From assembly GCA_021229015.1 (NCBI GenBank), contig CM037794.1, forward strand, positions 41,497,126-41,561,125: a DNA stretch of 64,000 nucleotides. The letters are read 5' to 3'. This DNA is from Solen grandis (Eukaryota; Mollusca; Bivalvia; Adapedonta; Solenidae). Made by a program: the position numbers and the translations under genes. A model generated the notes under the pieces. That model made no database searches. It had not been told where the DNA came from and saw nothing but the letters and a program-made list of their open reading frames with translations. Positions 44,881 to 59,515 of this stretch are shown here, piece after piece. Numbering within the stretch: the first letter of the stretch is position 1; the number at the start of each line of letters is the position of its first letter.

Positions 44881-45054
44881 CCCCCCAAAAAAAAAAAAAA
44901 ATCATACCTACTATAGAAAATCATCCCCCGTGATATCAAAGCAGTTTGCACGTGTTCCTTACAGCCACATATTATGGTGGACCATTAGTGACACAATTAA
45001 AAGAACGGTCCTCGTATGGGACTGATCAGCAGACTGATGCCATATGTAATTAGT

Positions 45055-45360
45055 TGTAATATGTTTATTTGTTGGGTTTAGCGTCCAAACGTCATTTGGA
45101 GACGATGTCTACTTGAGACCAATATAGTGCTGCCACACTGCAGTATCACGCCGTAGACATGTGGCATGATACCACACCCAGTCACATTTTCCTGACACTG
45201 GGCCAAACAGTCCCGCAACTACCCTTATATACTGAGCGCCAAGCATAGGAATTATACTAGTACCATTTTTACGACTTTGATATATTGCGGCCAGGGATCG
45301 AGCCCAAAAACTCCCGCTCCCGAAGTGGACGCTCTAACCACTCGGCCACTGGGGACGTTT
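45055..45360 (-). repeat. V-SINE-like SINE, copy 2
   Basis: Same element as 35150-35470, in register within array unit 2. Ends at a shortened GA microsatellite, beyond which about 1.7 kb of unit-1 sequence is missing. Confidence 0.72.
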
Positions 45361-45429
45361 ATCAATAATTGAAAGACAGAGAGAGAGGTGGGGAAAGAAT
45401 GATACCAAACAGGTGTTGATATTTTTACA

Positions 45430-48330
45430 GGAAAGCATCTAAATACCTTAATAGAACTTTGTTACATTAAAGCTTACTGATCGTCTTCTCATCACTTTTT
45501 AGACAAGAATTTGATAAAGACACCATGATGTTTTCTTAATTTTGTAAAATTTAATTGGAATGTGATATTTGAAGCTAAACAAACATCTTGCACGTCACAT
45601 TAGACATGAACGCAATGTTAGAAGTATTTCTTGAAATACCGTAATTGCGGTTAGAGATGAAATTATTTATAAGACAATAAGAGAAATCATATGAAAGGAA
45701 GCCAGATGTTTCGGAGAAAATTCAATCTGCATAATGTAAATTAATCAGCATTACCTTCGCCACATTAATTTCCCGATGAAAATGATAAGCTTTAATCCTT
45801 TAAAGTGTTCGTATCTTCGTATTTTTGAATTAAGGAAAAAAAAATTTATTACCAATCTATATTGGCTTTAAGTCGATCATTCCGATTGGGCAGCAAATAC
45901 TTAACCGGATTTAATTAGTCGAATATATGTACATGTACAATAACATATTCAGAATATAAAATAAAGTGAGAAAATATCTAATAAAACAACATAATATAGT
46001 TCTTGAACTACATTACTATTCCAAGCAAGTGCGTTAATGGCAAACACAACTACCTAAGAAAAAAGAAAAAGTAATATTTGACCATTAAAACAAGACCTTA
46101 ATGTAACTTTTTTATTCCTGTTCAAAGTCGAAAAAAATATATAGACATTTGTCTTTTTCAATAGCTATTAGTATAAGAAAGTTCTAAGTATCTCAATAAT
46201 ATTAATCCTGAAATTAAAACTAACGTACTGGCATGACAATAATTTATTTACAAAATGTTATGTATATTTTATTACTACAAAAACACATTAGCTTAATTAT
46301 TATGCAATACATCTCACCAAAAATATCTATAATGTCATTCAAAATAACATTTAATCATATTTTCAACAGCACGTGTTAAAGTTTTCAATCATTTTCGTTA
46401 CGTCTGATATATTTATTGCAACTAATTATCAATAAGTGATTTTGACACGTTATATTAATCAAAAGTTAGAGACTTGATGCTTTTAAAAGTATTGAACGTT
46501 TAACCTGAAACAAAATATAGGTTCTGAAACGAAAAAGATACTATGATTTTTTTAAGTACAATATTTTTTCAATGTTTGAAAAGTGAATTATTCATCATTT
46601 TCTGATAAAATCTTCACATTTTTCGTTACTTACAGGTAAGTGACTGACAACATAATTATATTCTAACGCAAGTATCGATACGATTAAAATATGAGGTAGA
46701 AAAAATCACAAAACCTAGAGATGTTTGTATTATATTCAGTACTTTTTTTCTCCCTTAGAGAATAAAATTTTCATATTTCAAATGAGTGTTTCTGTGTTCT
46801 CCGGTCATAATTAGGAAAACTGATATGAATATGCCTACGGTTATTATATATTATTTAAAACACAGAACATACTAATAACATAAATCAATCATTCTACTTT
46901 ACGAATTACCGAGATTAGTTCTGAAAAAAGTGTCTGTAGAAATGAAGCTTTGTCTTTCAAAATCAATTTGCCAATGTACCCGATGCCTTGGAGTTTTGAT
47001 TATATTACAATAAAATATAATTACTTTTATCAGTTATCTGTTAAAGGTAAATATTACATTAAGAAAGTGTCATTATTGCGCTACCAGACATAAACGACTT
47101 TTGAAAGGAAGGCCTAGCATAAACGTACAGGTAAAGAGAAATTCAGTAATGATAGATGACCATCTTTTTTAATAGCGAGACAATATTAAGGTTTCTTGAA
47201 GGTGAAGGCCTCCAATGCATTTATTTTAGAAGATTACTGTTTATATAACATTTGCTGTCAGTACAATAGCACGCTCGACTATTCTGGCGCATATTTCTTT
47301 AAGGATTTAATTATTAACTTCACTGTCTCATCAAAATATATGAACCATATATGAATCTATGAAGGGGGTGGTAGGGTGCAAGTAACCCCTAAGGCTTGAA
47401 GGCTGCGAAGACGTGATAAGTTCTAAAATGGTTAGGTGAAACTTTATCCATCAAATTTCCTAGGTAAAAATATCCATTTTCCATTTATTGAAATTAAGAT
47501 TTTTAAAAAAAAAAAAAAAAAATTTTCAGTAAATTGGGAAGACATCAATCTCATATATGCAATGGCGCTTGAGACAAAGCTTTAATAAATCCTGCAGGCA
47601 AAACGTAACCACATTTCCTGTTAAAAATGGCCAATATTTTTGCATTAAATTCAACTTAACGTCATCGAACGTTACGTCATCTTGTTACGCTTGCGGACTG
47701 GAAAGACTTGTGTGAAGTGTCAATCTATTAAATACAATGGCTCTAGAGATTTAGCTTTGAAGGTACTTGCAAGCAAATTTTTTAGGTCAAAAGCCGCCAA
47801 AATGTATTATTTACATGCAGCCAAAAATCATGTCTTACTTGAAGGTATGATGCCCCTGAACACCTTTATGGAGATTCAGTCAAGTGTATTATTGGGTATG
47901 ATAGAATGTATTGTGAAAACAAAATCTAAGTAAGAAAAGGAGATAGATTTGCAAACACAGGTAAAAGTTATCTGATCTTACACAGTGACATTAACTCATG
48001 ATTCAAATATACGTGTAAAATTTTCAAAAGTTATCTTTTGGAGATCCTAATTTTCTTAAGTATAAAGGGGATATTACTCTGAATTACTGCTAACAGAGTT
48101 GTTTTACTTGTCTGAATTATCCACCTTGTTATATAATTAAGCATGTCAAGTTTAAAGCAAATATCTTAAACAGTATGTAACATTATAACTTTAAAATCGA
48201 AATGTGTCCAAATGACACGAATGCCCCCGTCATTTTGTTTATTAGATGATACTGTTGTCAGTGAATAGGATGATAAATTGGAAATATAAAAGAAGAGTTT
48301 AAGGTATGACTTTGACCTTCAAGCTAGCAA
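45430..48330. other. array unit 2, second half, no gene
   Basis: Corresponds to 37190-41350 with a deletion of about 1.2 kb near 45830. Contains a shortened copy of the minus-strand pearl-like element from about 47255. The ORF at 47682-47933 is the decayed counterpart of the one at 40790. Confidence 0.65.
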
Positions 48331-49053
48331 CCTGAGATTCAAGATTCGAGATTTTTATTTTCAATAAACCAGAAGGTCATTAGACCCATGTTGTATCGTT
48401 ACATGGCGACAGTATAACATACATTTACATGCAAATTCAAAACTTCATATTAAATTACTTAATATAAATTTGCTACCGTCAACACATACAGTTTAATACA
48501 TAACATTTGTATACATGCGAATATTCATTTTAAATTACATTTTTGATTTTATATTAAATTACATAGATAATAGATTTCACACAATTACATTGAAATTAAA
48601 TAATGACTAGGCGAGAGAGAGAGAGAGAGAGAAAGAGAGAATAAATTAATTAATTAACCAATCAATTAATTAATCTATCAGCCAGTCAATCACTTAACAA
48701 AAAAAACTTTCAGGCTCACCAAAAAGAAGAAATAGGGTTTCAAATAGATACATAAAACTTTTTACAATGTTTATCGTACTATATATATTCCATCCCGTCC
48801 CTTGTCGAAACGAAAACACAAGGGAGATCAAGCAAAGAAAAAAAATAAATAGCATCTACCATCCTTATTAAAAGGTAAAATAAGTAAAAGATTTACAAAA
48901 TACAACATTCTATGTTAATCGGTTCATTTGCCTTCCCTTGTCGAAACGAAACACGGGGAAAGTCATGAACATACCTAAATAAACACATCATTACTTAACA
49001 TTTCATATAATCAAATTATATAGTTACCATCATCAATATAATCATCATTACTA

Positions 49054-49687
49054 AGTTCAAAAGTTTATTCAAGTAAATAAAGGCCTCCGGCCCAAAATAC
49101 AAATAATACAGATGATAACAACAAATATTTTATAAGAGTTGTGTCAGATCAATCTAAACAGAGTCAAGTAACTTGTTAATGAAAACAGCTGTTTTATAAA
49201 TAGTAGTAGTATCAGTTGAATTTAACAAAGCATAAAAGTTTTACACATTTCTCCCTAAAGTGTACCAGTTATAAAGATACTGGTTTCGGATAAATGAAAA
49301 TTTACTGCAATGAAAGAATACATGAAATTCACATTCAATTACAGAAATGTTATGATTTTCAAAACAAAATTGACAGATTCGCTCATGTAAAGGTGTCTGA
49401 ATATATCTACCTGTTTCAATATGGAAATGGTGTGACGACGCACGGAAACGAGCAAGTGATCGTCTGAGTTTAATAGGTAAATATATTGATAAATAACGCT
49501 CAGTATTTAATAAAGTTTTAAAATGCTGGTAATGATAACATCTACTAGAATCACTTACAGAGCGATGCCAGTCTTGAGTAAAACAATCAATTAATCTCTG
49601 GCGAAATTTATATATAAAGCTGTTTATATCACCAATTTCATGTATTATCCAAACATAGTCAAACCCGTACAAATATAATACTATAAT
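49054..49687 (-). mobile_element. 5'-truncated LINE inserted in array block B
   Basis: A 634-bp insertion absent from the matching position near 31130 in block A. It is flanked by a 7-bp target duplication ATTACTA (49047-49053 and 49688-49694). The minus-strand ORF encodes a LINE C-terminus with RFRASSHHFHIETGRY and a CQFC...ECEFHVFFHC zinc-knuckle-like motif. The 3' end reads TGAATAAACTTTTGAACT on the minus strand. Confidence 0.88.
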
Positions 49688-50269
49688 ATTACTATGATAA
49701 TAAAACCATGATAGCAAATATTCAATGACCTAAAATTTATACTAACAATTATTATTGTGCGTGTGAAAATAATAATCACCGGTGTAAGATCACGGATTAC
49801 ACGAATTTTGAAAACACGTGCTAAATATTGACCTGAACAACAAATATGGAACAATTTGCCTGTGATTACGAAGTGAAAGGGATTTTTTCTTTTAAATTTG
49901 ATTGACAGTCTGGTACATAACGGCCTGAATAAAGAAATAAGTCGTTGTTCTTTGAGAAAAGAGATGAGGATACTGAAAACAAAGGAGGAGAAAAGAGGGC
50001 ATTGCAGGAGCAGCAGTTGGATAGGTAAGCTTTACTTGACTTTGGGACATCTGTTCTAAATTGTTAAACTCTAGATTTAAAACTCTGCTTAATTTAATTT
50101 ACTAGATGAAGATTAATTTGTTGTTGTTTTTTTGTCTAAAAACACTGACGAAATAATATAATATGCAAATAACCCAACACACTATATGGTACTATGATAT
50201 AATGGCTGAATATGTGTACAAATCTATTAACAAAATATTGACTTGACCATTCATATATTAAGAAAATCT

Positions 50270-51733
50270 ATGAAAGAGTAAATTATTTCTCAAATAAAAA
50301 GCTTTGGTTACAAATATTTAATTTTTTGGTCTTTTATAGTAATAAGAGGGTATTAAATCTTTTCTTAAATTGTCATATAATTTGAATTCAAAAATAAAGT
50401 GAAATTCATCTTCTAACATATTACAAAAAGTACATTTTCTTTCATCAATTGGTGTAGCAACAGGCCTGTTCCATCTCCCAAATTCAATATGCAATCTATG
50501 GCATGAAACGCGTAAACGAGATAGGTTTATTCTGTTTTTACTGTAATTTATTTCATTTAAATATGGTTGAAATTTAAAATCGGCAATTTGTCTATAAAAC
50601 AATGCCCTACCTGATTCTTGTAAATTACTATTCCATTTTTGTAAAAATTGATCATGTATTCTTTGTTTTGCTAATGACAAAAATACCTTTTCATTTCCAA
50701 CTGACTGGGAATACCAGACATCAGCAAAACCCAGAGAGAACAATAAATTTTTTAATAGAGAACACCAGTTTTTACATTCAGGTGTGCTTAACAAATCTTG
50801 GTACAATGCATTATAAATGATTTTTATATACTTCTTGGGACCTGAACATAAAATCTTTATCCAGAATTTAATAATATTATACAATCTATAGTTTTGAAAG
50901 GTACCCAGCTAACTTCACCATAAACAAAATCATTTTGAGTTGATTTTTTTTACATTTAATAACTTCTTACAAAATTGAACATGTATTTTTTCAATTGCAT
51001 TTCCTGGATGAAAGCCCCAAGTTTCACTACTGTAATTTAATATTGGTAAAACAAGTTTGTCAAATAATTCAAGTCTATGTTTAACTTTTATATTGGTGAA
51101 TTTGTAAAGATATTTATTCATTTTGAAGATGGATTTTAATGACTGACCAGCAAGTGTTTTTGTGCTTCAGGAAAGCTACCACCTGAGGTAAACACTATCC
51201 CTAGGTATACAAATTTCTTGACAATTTCTATCTGTTTTCCATCATAATAGAAATTAACATTATTTGGTATTCTACCACTTTTTCTAAAAATCATAATCTT
51301 GGTTTTGTCTGTATTTTACAATTAATTTCCATTTTTTACAATACTCATACAACACATTTAGGCTATTTTGTAATTCTTCACAATTGTTGGCAAATAAAAC
51401 AATGTCGTCAGCATACAATATAAGAAAAAGTTTAAACATGTAAATATCAATACCTTGTGTACTAGATTCTATAAACAAATGGGGAGAGACACTCGCCTTG
51501 ACGGACACCAAGTTGACAATCAAACTCATTACTTAATTCATTCATATATTTTACTCTAGATTTAACACCATTATACATAGACCTAATTATATTCAAAATT
51601 TTCCCCCTGATTCCTAACTTCCTGATTCCCTAATTTCATCCAAAGATTTTCCCTAGATACATAATCAAAAGCTTTGCTAAAATCAATGAAGGCACAATAT
51701 AACTTTTTATTATTGTTTAACATATGATTTATT
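50270..51733 (-). pseudogene. LINE fragment B (reverse transcriptase and zinc knuckle)
   Basis: Near-identical partner of fragment A. YADD box near 51400; C-terminal open frame 50318-50884 is intact across CTFCNMLEDEFHFIFE, where fragment A has a frameshift. A 30-base deletion near 51480 and other small changes break the reverse transcriptase frame. Inherited through duplication, since flanks match on both sides. Confidence 0.83.
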
Positions 51734-53394
51734 TCATGGCGGAGACATAAAAACTTGTAGTATGGCTGACGCTGACGTCATGGTGAATAGTATAGCTCTT
51801 ACTTTTCTTTGAAAAAAAAAATGATCATAAATAAGGATAACAGAAATTATCTTGCAAGAAGTGTATGGAGAATAGAAAATTAATATATTAGGAGCAAGAG
51901 AAAATTGCTCTCTTATATCTTTCGTTGACACCTTTTCAATGCTTCGACATACAGTGTTATATCTTTTTGACTAATAACATTACTAGGATATATTATGACA
52001 GAAGATGGTGTTTAATTCTATAGACGGGCTTACAATATTGACAAAACATATACGTACGTACCTACCAAAACCTTGAATCCAATTTAAACGCCAGGAGATA
52101 CGTCTGCCTGTCAACATTCTTCTTTGGCCTATTATTATTTTTCAGTTTATGCCAACAGCACTTTTATAATTACATAGTAGAATGAGACAGACATTTAATT
52201 GGACGTTTTTTTCGTTTGTTAAACTTAAAAAATGCATATTGACGAACTCAGGGATTTTCATTTCTTTTCTATCCTTTTATGCAGTGGAATGTTTGGAGAT
52301 GTGGTAACGCACGTTTAATGAGCTAAAACATGAAAACAATTTTTGATTTGGTGATTCCTTCGGGTCAATACCAATTGCAGTTTGGTTTTTCTACAGATTT
52401 GGTAGCATAATACGTTCATAAATCAGTGTATTGCTATATATATTTATTACAACGTTTACTTTTTGAAAAGAATATTTACAAATGGTTGGCCTTACTTAAA
52501 ATTCATAGAAAAAGGTTATGGCAATGAAAGAAATAAATGTAATGTCATAATCAAGTAAACATTTTCCGTTATGAAAATGCGGTTGAAGGATTGTCATTAA
52601 TAATGATATAATGAATAATATAACTTTTAGGTATTTTCTAGCAAAATGGAATTTTATATTATCAGTACATCATGGAACCCATAGCATAGCGAAATAATTT
52701 TCTTTTTGGAACCTATTTGAACCAGACGGTCTGCTTCGTAAATATATTACGTGATTTTTTATTTATGCGAGAGTAGAATTAGAACATGTTTGTAATATTA
52801 ATTTAGAAACGATGTCTGATGAATATCCAAACTACATTTTATATCAAGGACATCACACTGAGGCAATTATTGTTATAAGTGAAGAAACATATTAGTATTT
52901 CACTGCTATTGAAATCGAAGGTAATTTATTTTAAACGTATTTACTTCTACGTGAAAGGGATAACAAGTTCTTTTATCTTCTACGAAATTATCTAGACAGT
53001 TCCTGGGTTGGACCAGTACTTGAAACCTGGGAACGTCATAAAGAGTCCTTGACCCCGGCAGGGGTGAAACCAACAAACTTCGGATCTGCATTTATGTACG
53101 TTGTCACTTAACTACTGCGTCTTCAAAATCGAAGAAATTTTAATTGCTTTAATAATATAAAAACTGAAATCCCAGACTGATGATAAATAACATATGCCTT
53201 CATTAATATAAATGAAATAATGTGCTTCTGATTGGCTATCACAATCGATTGTTTTGAGTATTACAGTTTGATTAGTGAATCAATTTGAGACCCTGGGGTT
53301 GATCAAATAATTGCATATCTTTGAAATTTTAAACGAGTCTCTTTGTGTTGTGGCATTGCCTAATCTGTAGTAAGTGTATATTGCTGAATACTTT

Positions 53395-53535
53395 CTCAGG
53401 TCCCTACGAAAAAATGGTTAGAACGCCCGGGTCAGAATCGGGAGGCAGTGGATTTGATCCTTTGTTGCGACAAACCAAAATCGCACAAATGATACTGGTA
53501 TAGCGCTCCTGCTAGGCGCTCAATATATAAGGACC
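53395..53535 (+). repeat. tRNA-derived SINE, second tRNA-like family, copy 3
   Basis: Third in-register copy, diverged: CAGGTCCCTACGAAAAAATGG, ATGGTTAGAACGCCCGGG, GATTTGATCC, ending GGCGCTCAATATATAAGGA. Confidence 0.7.
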
Positions 53536-53919
53536 TTTCTTTTAGAGACCGCATATGTTTCATGTATATGACACAGTTCAATATATAAATATATGTGAAA
53601 CTGAAATATACAGACAAACGCGACCTTTAATGTGGGCCCTAATTTTAAAATTTGCTTCCTTTTGTCAATTAGCATATAGCAATATAATAGCCAGTGTAAA
53701 TGACTGAACCAACTTGAACTTTCAATGATTTTTGAAAGAATGAAAAGATTAGAAAGAAATTTCATACCCATTACAGAATATCATCCCCCGAGATATCAAA
53801 AAAGTTTGCACGTGCTCCTGACAGCCACGAAATACGATGGAACATTAGTGACACAATTAAATGAACAGCCCTCGTACATGTATGAGACTGATCAGCATAC
53901 TAATGTCCTCCGTAATTAG

Positions 53920-54135
53920 TTGATTGTTTGTTGAGTTTAACGTCCAACTGACCGTCACATTATCATGACACCGTGCCAACCAGTTTTCGAACTACCCTTA
54001 TCGACTGAGCGCCAAGTAAGGGAGTCATACCAGTTCCATTTTTACGACTTTGATAAATTGCGGCCAAGGATGGAGCCCAAAAACTCCCGCTCCCGAAGCG
54101 GACGCTCTAACCACTCGGCAACTGGAGACGGTTTA
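53920..54135 (-). repeat. V-SINE-like SINE, copy 3 (internally deleted)
   Basis: In-register copy in array unit 3 with an internal deletion just after GTCCAACTGACCG; the tRNA-like head and AACGTCCAAC end are preserved. Followed by a GA run at 54143-54162. Confidence 0.7.
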
Positions 54136-56639
54136 TCCATAACAGAGAGAGAGAGAGAGAGAACGAGGTGTGGGAGAGAAAAACTGACCAGACAGAAATT
54201 GTTGAGACACATAGTCAGGAAAGCCTAAAAGAGCGTATGTGTATTACTTTTTCGTTCATTAATCATTTTATAAATGGTAATTTTTTTATCAACTAAATAA
54301 ACGATAGGAACTCCATCAGCATAAAATATTCCTGCTAAAAAGAAGGTACAAACAATCTCAAAATATTGTTTTAGATTAGGGGTACATTTCGACTTTGTTT
54401 TGAATTCTAAGATAGTGAAACATACGGATTTCGAAAGCCTGGTATTGCTTTGTTGATAAGGCAAAAACAAGTTCTGTTTCTGGTCTGGGTGGAGTAGGAG
54501 GGTGGTAGGCAGGATGGGATTTTTTTAAATGAAACGAAAGGTAAAAAATGGAAAAGATTTTTTAAAGGCGGAAAAGTAAAAAAATAAACGTAAGGGGCGG
54601 TCGTTAAATAAGAGGGTCGGTCGAAGACCAGAAACGGAACATTTTTTTTATATTTTTTTTTAAATAATATTGTTTTTGTATAGAGCCACAGCTGAAATCT
54701 GTCGTATATTACAGTTACAATACGTTTTTATCCTATTTTTATGATACTCCTACCACAGTAAATATATGCATCTCTTTAATTTTGTATGATTGTCCTAATT
54801 CTCGCGACAGAAAAATAAAAATATCGAAAAACTTAATATGCAGCCATTTTCGTTTAATGTAATGAACTGTTTTAATTCAATTTTAAATACAGTATGCAAT
54901 AAAGCAATGTTAGAAACCGTAACTGCGGTTGAAGAAATTATACAATACTTTAAATCTCCATTTAATCAATAACAATAAAGATATGCAAATGGAATGTTTC
55001 ATTCAGAAAAAATAACTTTACAGTCGTATTTTTTATGAATTAAGCAAACACCGAATTTAATTAAACATGTTTCAAGAAGACATAGACTCCGCATGGCTAA
55101 AGTAACTATACAGCTTAAACGGAGAATATTATTGGCCATAAGACATTTGTTCGGACATATAACAGGGTTATTTAATTGTTAAACTGATTATTAGCAAAAT
55201 ATATTGGATTTAAATCGATCATACCGATTGGGCAAATATACTAATATAAAAAAATGATAGGATAATGTTTCACGGGAAAATTTATTCTGGACAATAATAT
55301 TGTTGACACAACACACGCGCAATTGGGGTATTAGAAAGAAAAATTATCGACATAATATAGTTCTTACTATTCAAAGTAAGTACGTAAATGGTATACACCA
55401 CTAAGTGCGAAAAAATACTATTTAACAATTGAAAGAAGACCTAAATGTATTTTATTTTCTGTTCAACGTCGAAGAAAATGGATATAAATATATACATAAT
55501 AAATATATATATATATAAATATATTTTGTCTTATGCGTATTAGATATTTCTAAGAATGTCTCATGTTTATTTTGCATGTCGTCAAAATTGAAGAAAAAAA
55601 ACGAACAGTATAAATGCTGTAATTAAAACTAACGTACTGGCATGACAATGATCTATTTACAAAATGTTATGTATGTTTTATTACTTCAAAAACACATAAG
55701 CTTAATTACTATTCAATACATCTCCCCAAACATATCTATAATGCCATTCAAGATGATATTTGATTATATTTTCAACAGCATTTACATTTCATATATACAT
55801 ACAGCTTACAGTTGATACAATCTCTCAGCCTCACCGCTTGTTCAATCTGGTAGGGACTTCGATTTTCATTAGAACTTCCACTGTCGTAGCGTGTTCATAC
55901 CTTGATGGTTTACTGTAATTCTGATGCTATGAGAAACACGCACACGAACCCCATACAACAACACAATTATATATTGCAACATGCACGGCGGATCACCGCC
56001 GGGCATATTGTATTTGCTTCGTAGATTGTCTATGGACACGAAAACGAGGCTGTTTCGCCTCTTTTATAATAATAAATACTTTTTTCATGAATTTGTACAA
56101 TTTTAAGTTAAAATTGTATGTAGTTCGTATTTTTTTCACTTTGGATCATTTTTTAAAAAATTTCGAAATTTTGTAGTGAGGTTATACTTCTTAGAGATTA
56201 TTTATGTTATGAAAGTACATTTCGGATAGGTTCGGACTTTTACATTGCTGTATTTTTTTGATGCTTTAGATTTCACAATATGATGGCTACAGTATTTCTA
56301 GGCAGAGGAAAAGGTATTTGGTGAAATTTGTGAAAATATCGGCTTACTAGTTCAAGTTTTTACATAACATAATTTGAAAAAAAAAAAAAAAAAAAAAAAA
56401 AAACCTAAGAAAGGGGGTGGGGGTGGGAGTGAGGGATTTCAAATAAATTATTCATTCTATCAAAATTCATTTCAGATATCTGCAGCTTTGTGTTCAGCTA
56501 TGAGTGTAATTAATTTATGGAAAAAATGTATATAATGAGTAAATAAAAATATGGGAAACAATTTATGTAATGAAATTTTAATGCTTTATTGCAATACATT
56601 TGTTTTTTATTTTAACACCTATATGTCACTGTTAGGAGA

Positions 56640-56735
56640 GAAATATTTGCAGCCTGACCGTGACTAGACCTTGGGTCTCTTGCTTACAGGGCCAATGCTC
56701 TACCAGCTGAGCTTCACAGCCACATACACATCTTT
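56640..56735 (-). repeat. tRNA-Thr-like SINE head
   Basis: On the minus strand: GTGGCTGTGAAGCTCAGCTGG with a good D-arm (AGCTC...GAGCA), anticodon-like loop CCTGTAA (TGT) and a degenerate T-arm. The B-box is mutated and the acceptor ends do not pair, so a SINE or tRNA pseudogene. Related 3' fragments (GTCCTGGTCTGGCTGCAC) occur at 59860 and 60078. Confidence 0.55.
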
Positions 56736-57904
56736 CTTCCCTATTGTGAGTAATCAGTACTGTGACATTATCCCCCTTCATTTTAGAATTTGTCCCTGAA
56801 TTCTAGGAGTTATAGGGTAATTATAACCATGTGTAGGCATAATTAGACAGACCTGCCACTTATGTCACAGTCAAACACTGGGCGCCTTATATATTTATCC
56901 CCTATTGTGAGTAATATGCAGTATGTGAATCCAGTATCTCTGGAATCTCTTTCTAATTTATGAATTAAATTATGAATATGCAACTAATTATCTTCATTTT
57001 TCGACTTTTTTTCAGCTTGCAATACATAGAAAATGGGAGTGGCTGCGAAAAACCTGGTTAATTGGACACTGACAATATATAAGTGCTTAAGAAAGGCCAG
57101 GGGCAGCTACATAAGTGTTTCAGAAAGGTCAGGGGCAGCTTTTATCCAGTTTTCAAGCCAAAATTCAGCATTCTGTTCACCTCAGCAGCAGTTAACACCT
57201 CAAACAACCATTAGACCATTTCATCAGGGGTTTGGCAATACATTTTTGTGGTATACTTTGTGAAAAAACTGACAAATCTGTGATTGGTGGGAAATCTGAA
57301 GCATATGTTTACTACCCAACTGAACACTGTGTGGAATGTCATACCAACATGAAGATTAACTTGGTGACAGTCAGAGAGGACTTCTTGACTTAAAGAACGT
57401 CTGATTTCAGAGCGAAATGGTCTGTATATATGTGCCTGTCGGCCAATGAACGGATGCACAACAATCACTGACAAACCTGTTATACTATATTTTCTCTTTT
57501 TCTTTTAGTTTTATTTTGATGATTTGTTGTGTTTCAATTTTACCCTCATAAAAAAATGACATTGCTTGCATTTCACAACATTTCAACTCAGATTTCTCTT
57601 AACTAAAAGTTCAGAAGGTCTAAAACTCCCTTATTTATTGATCTAGTGATTAAAAGGTTTCTCATGAATGTTCTTATAGCAAATGGTATTTAATCTCATG
57701 CTCTGAAATGTAAGAAGAAACTCTGAAAAAAAAAAGTTTTGAACTTATAGATTTGTTTATTGAGGAGAAAATATGGGAGACTGTCATTCCAGATTGTCAG
57801 TCATCCTTTCTAAAGTGTAAGCACATCAGTTTGTTTCCAATTTAATTTCAATCAATCAATGAATAACTTAATTTAAACGATGTATCCTGATCATAACCAT
57901 TCTT

Positions 57905-59515
57905 AGTTCAACATAGCACATCAAGCTGAAGGTGAGCTATTCTGATCACCTTGTGTCTCATCTTCTGATGGCAACAATTTGCTTTAAAAGATATATCTTC
58001 TGAAACTTCTTGTCAGATGCCCATTTGTCGTTTGCAGTGGAAACCAACAAAATTTGATTTTGAAAATTTTTAAAAAGCTGTTCCCTGAAACAAAGAGCCA
58101 GAATAATTCAATTTCATCAGTTACAAATTGCCACCTCATGACTATCTACTGTCATTGCTAAAATTAAGTTGTCCCTTAAATTTCTTCCCTTCTGAAACCA
58201 TTGTCAACAATGTCAAAAGAAATGTTAAGGTTTTGTTTAATGTTGCCATTATCTGCACTTTTACTAAACTGATGTCCCGCAAACTTTAAACATGTGTTTA
58301 TCATCATCAGACCAACCAGTAGAAACAAGAACAGTAATTCTTCCAAATATTTTTGCATATTTATGGCCCTTTTGGACTTAAAATTAATGTTAAACTTTTG
58401 TTTAACATTGCTATTATCTCTAGTTTTACTCAATGGATGTCTCTCAAACTTAACACATGTGTTTATCCTCATCAGACAAACCAGTAGAAACAGTAACTCT
58501 TCCAAATATTTTTGCATATTTATGGCTCTTTTTGGACTTTGAAAAATGTTAAACTTTTGTTTAACATTGCTTTTATCTCCAGTTTTACTCAAAAGATATC
58601 TATGAAACTTAAAGACATGTGTTTATTATCATCAGACCAACCAATAGAATCAGGAACAGCAACTCTTCCAAATATTTTAGCATATATATGGCCCTTTTTG
58701 GACTTTGAAAAATGTTAAACTTTTGTTTAACATTGCTATTTCTCCAGTTTTACTTGATAGATGTCCCCCAAACTTGAGATCAACAAGAAGAATAAGGAAC
58801 TGCAAATCTTCCATTTTTTTATATCTGTAACCCTTTTTGGACTTAGAAAAACATTAAAGTTTTGTTTAATAATGCTATTATCTCCACTTTAACTCAATGG
58901 ATGTCTTTCAAACTTCACGCATGCATCACATGCATCATCATCACACCAACTAGTAGAAATAGGGACAGTAACTTTTACAAATACTATTTTTGCAAATTTA
59001 TAGCACTTTTTGGATTTAACTTTTTTAAAGTTTTATTTAAAGTTTTATTTTACATTGCTGTTATCTTCACCTTCACTCAATGGATGTCTCTCAAAATTCA
59101 CACATGTGTTTATCAACATCAGACCAACCAGTAGAAACAGGAATGTATGTCCAAGTAGTTACAGGAACAGTAACTCTTAAATATTTTTACATATTGTTGG
59201 GCCTTTTTGTACTTAAAATGTTAAAATTTGTTTAACATTACTTTTTTCTCCAACTTCTTTCCATGGATGCTCCTTATAGCCCACACATGAAATTGCATGC
59301 CTGTGTTGGAGGTCAGACTGTCATGAATTATAAAACTTTAAATACCTGTTTATGACCATGGCCTCTATTTGTACATGTCAAGAGTACATAACTCTGTTCT
59401 TTTGACAAAATTAAATTTATTTTGATAATACTGAGATTCTTATTTTGCCTTTAACTGCAATATTTTTATTGACAAGCATTCAAATAGTCGAGCGCGTTGT
59501 CTTACAGACAGCTCT
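57905..59515 (+). mobile_element. pearl-like element with 160-bp tandem core
   Basis: Left end AAGGTGAGCTATTCTGATCACC; right end AATAGTCGAGCGCGTTGTC, TGTC-TTACA-GACA hairpin, GCTCTTGTT, shared with the element ending at 28642. The core contains about six units of 158-170 bases around GTTTAACATTGCTATTATCTCC and CCAACCAGTAGAAACAG. Chance ORFs on both strands come from the repeats. Confidence 0.78.

Noticed and set aside
57033..57263. ORF starting MGVAAKNLVNWTL after a possible splice acceptor
   Set aside because: No recognisable domain, no donor or partner exon, and surroundings are repeat insertions.
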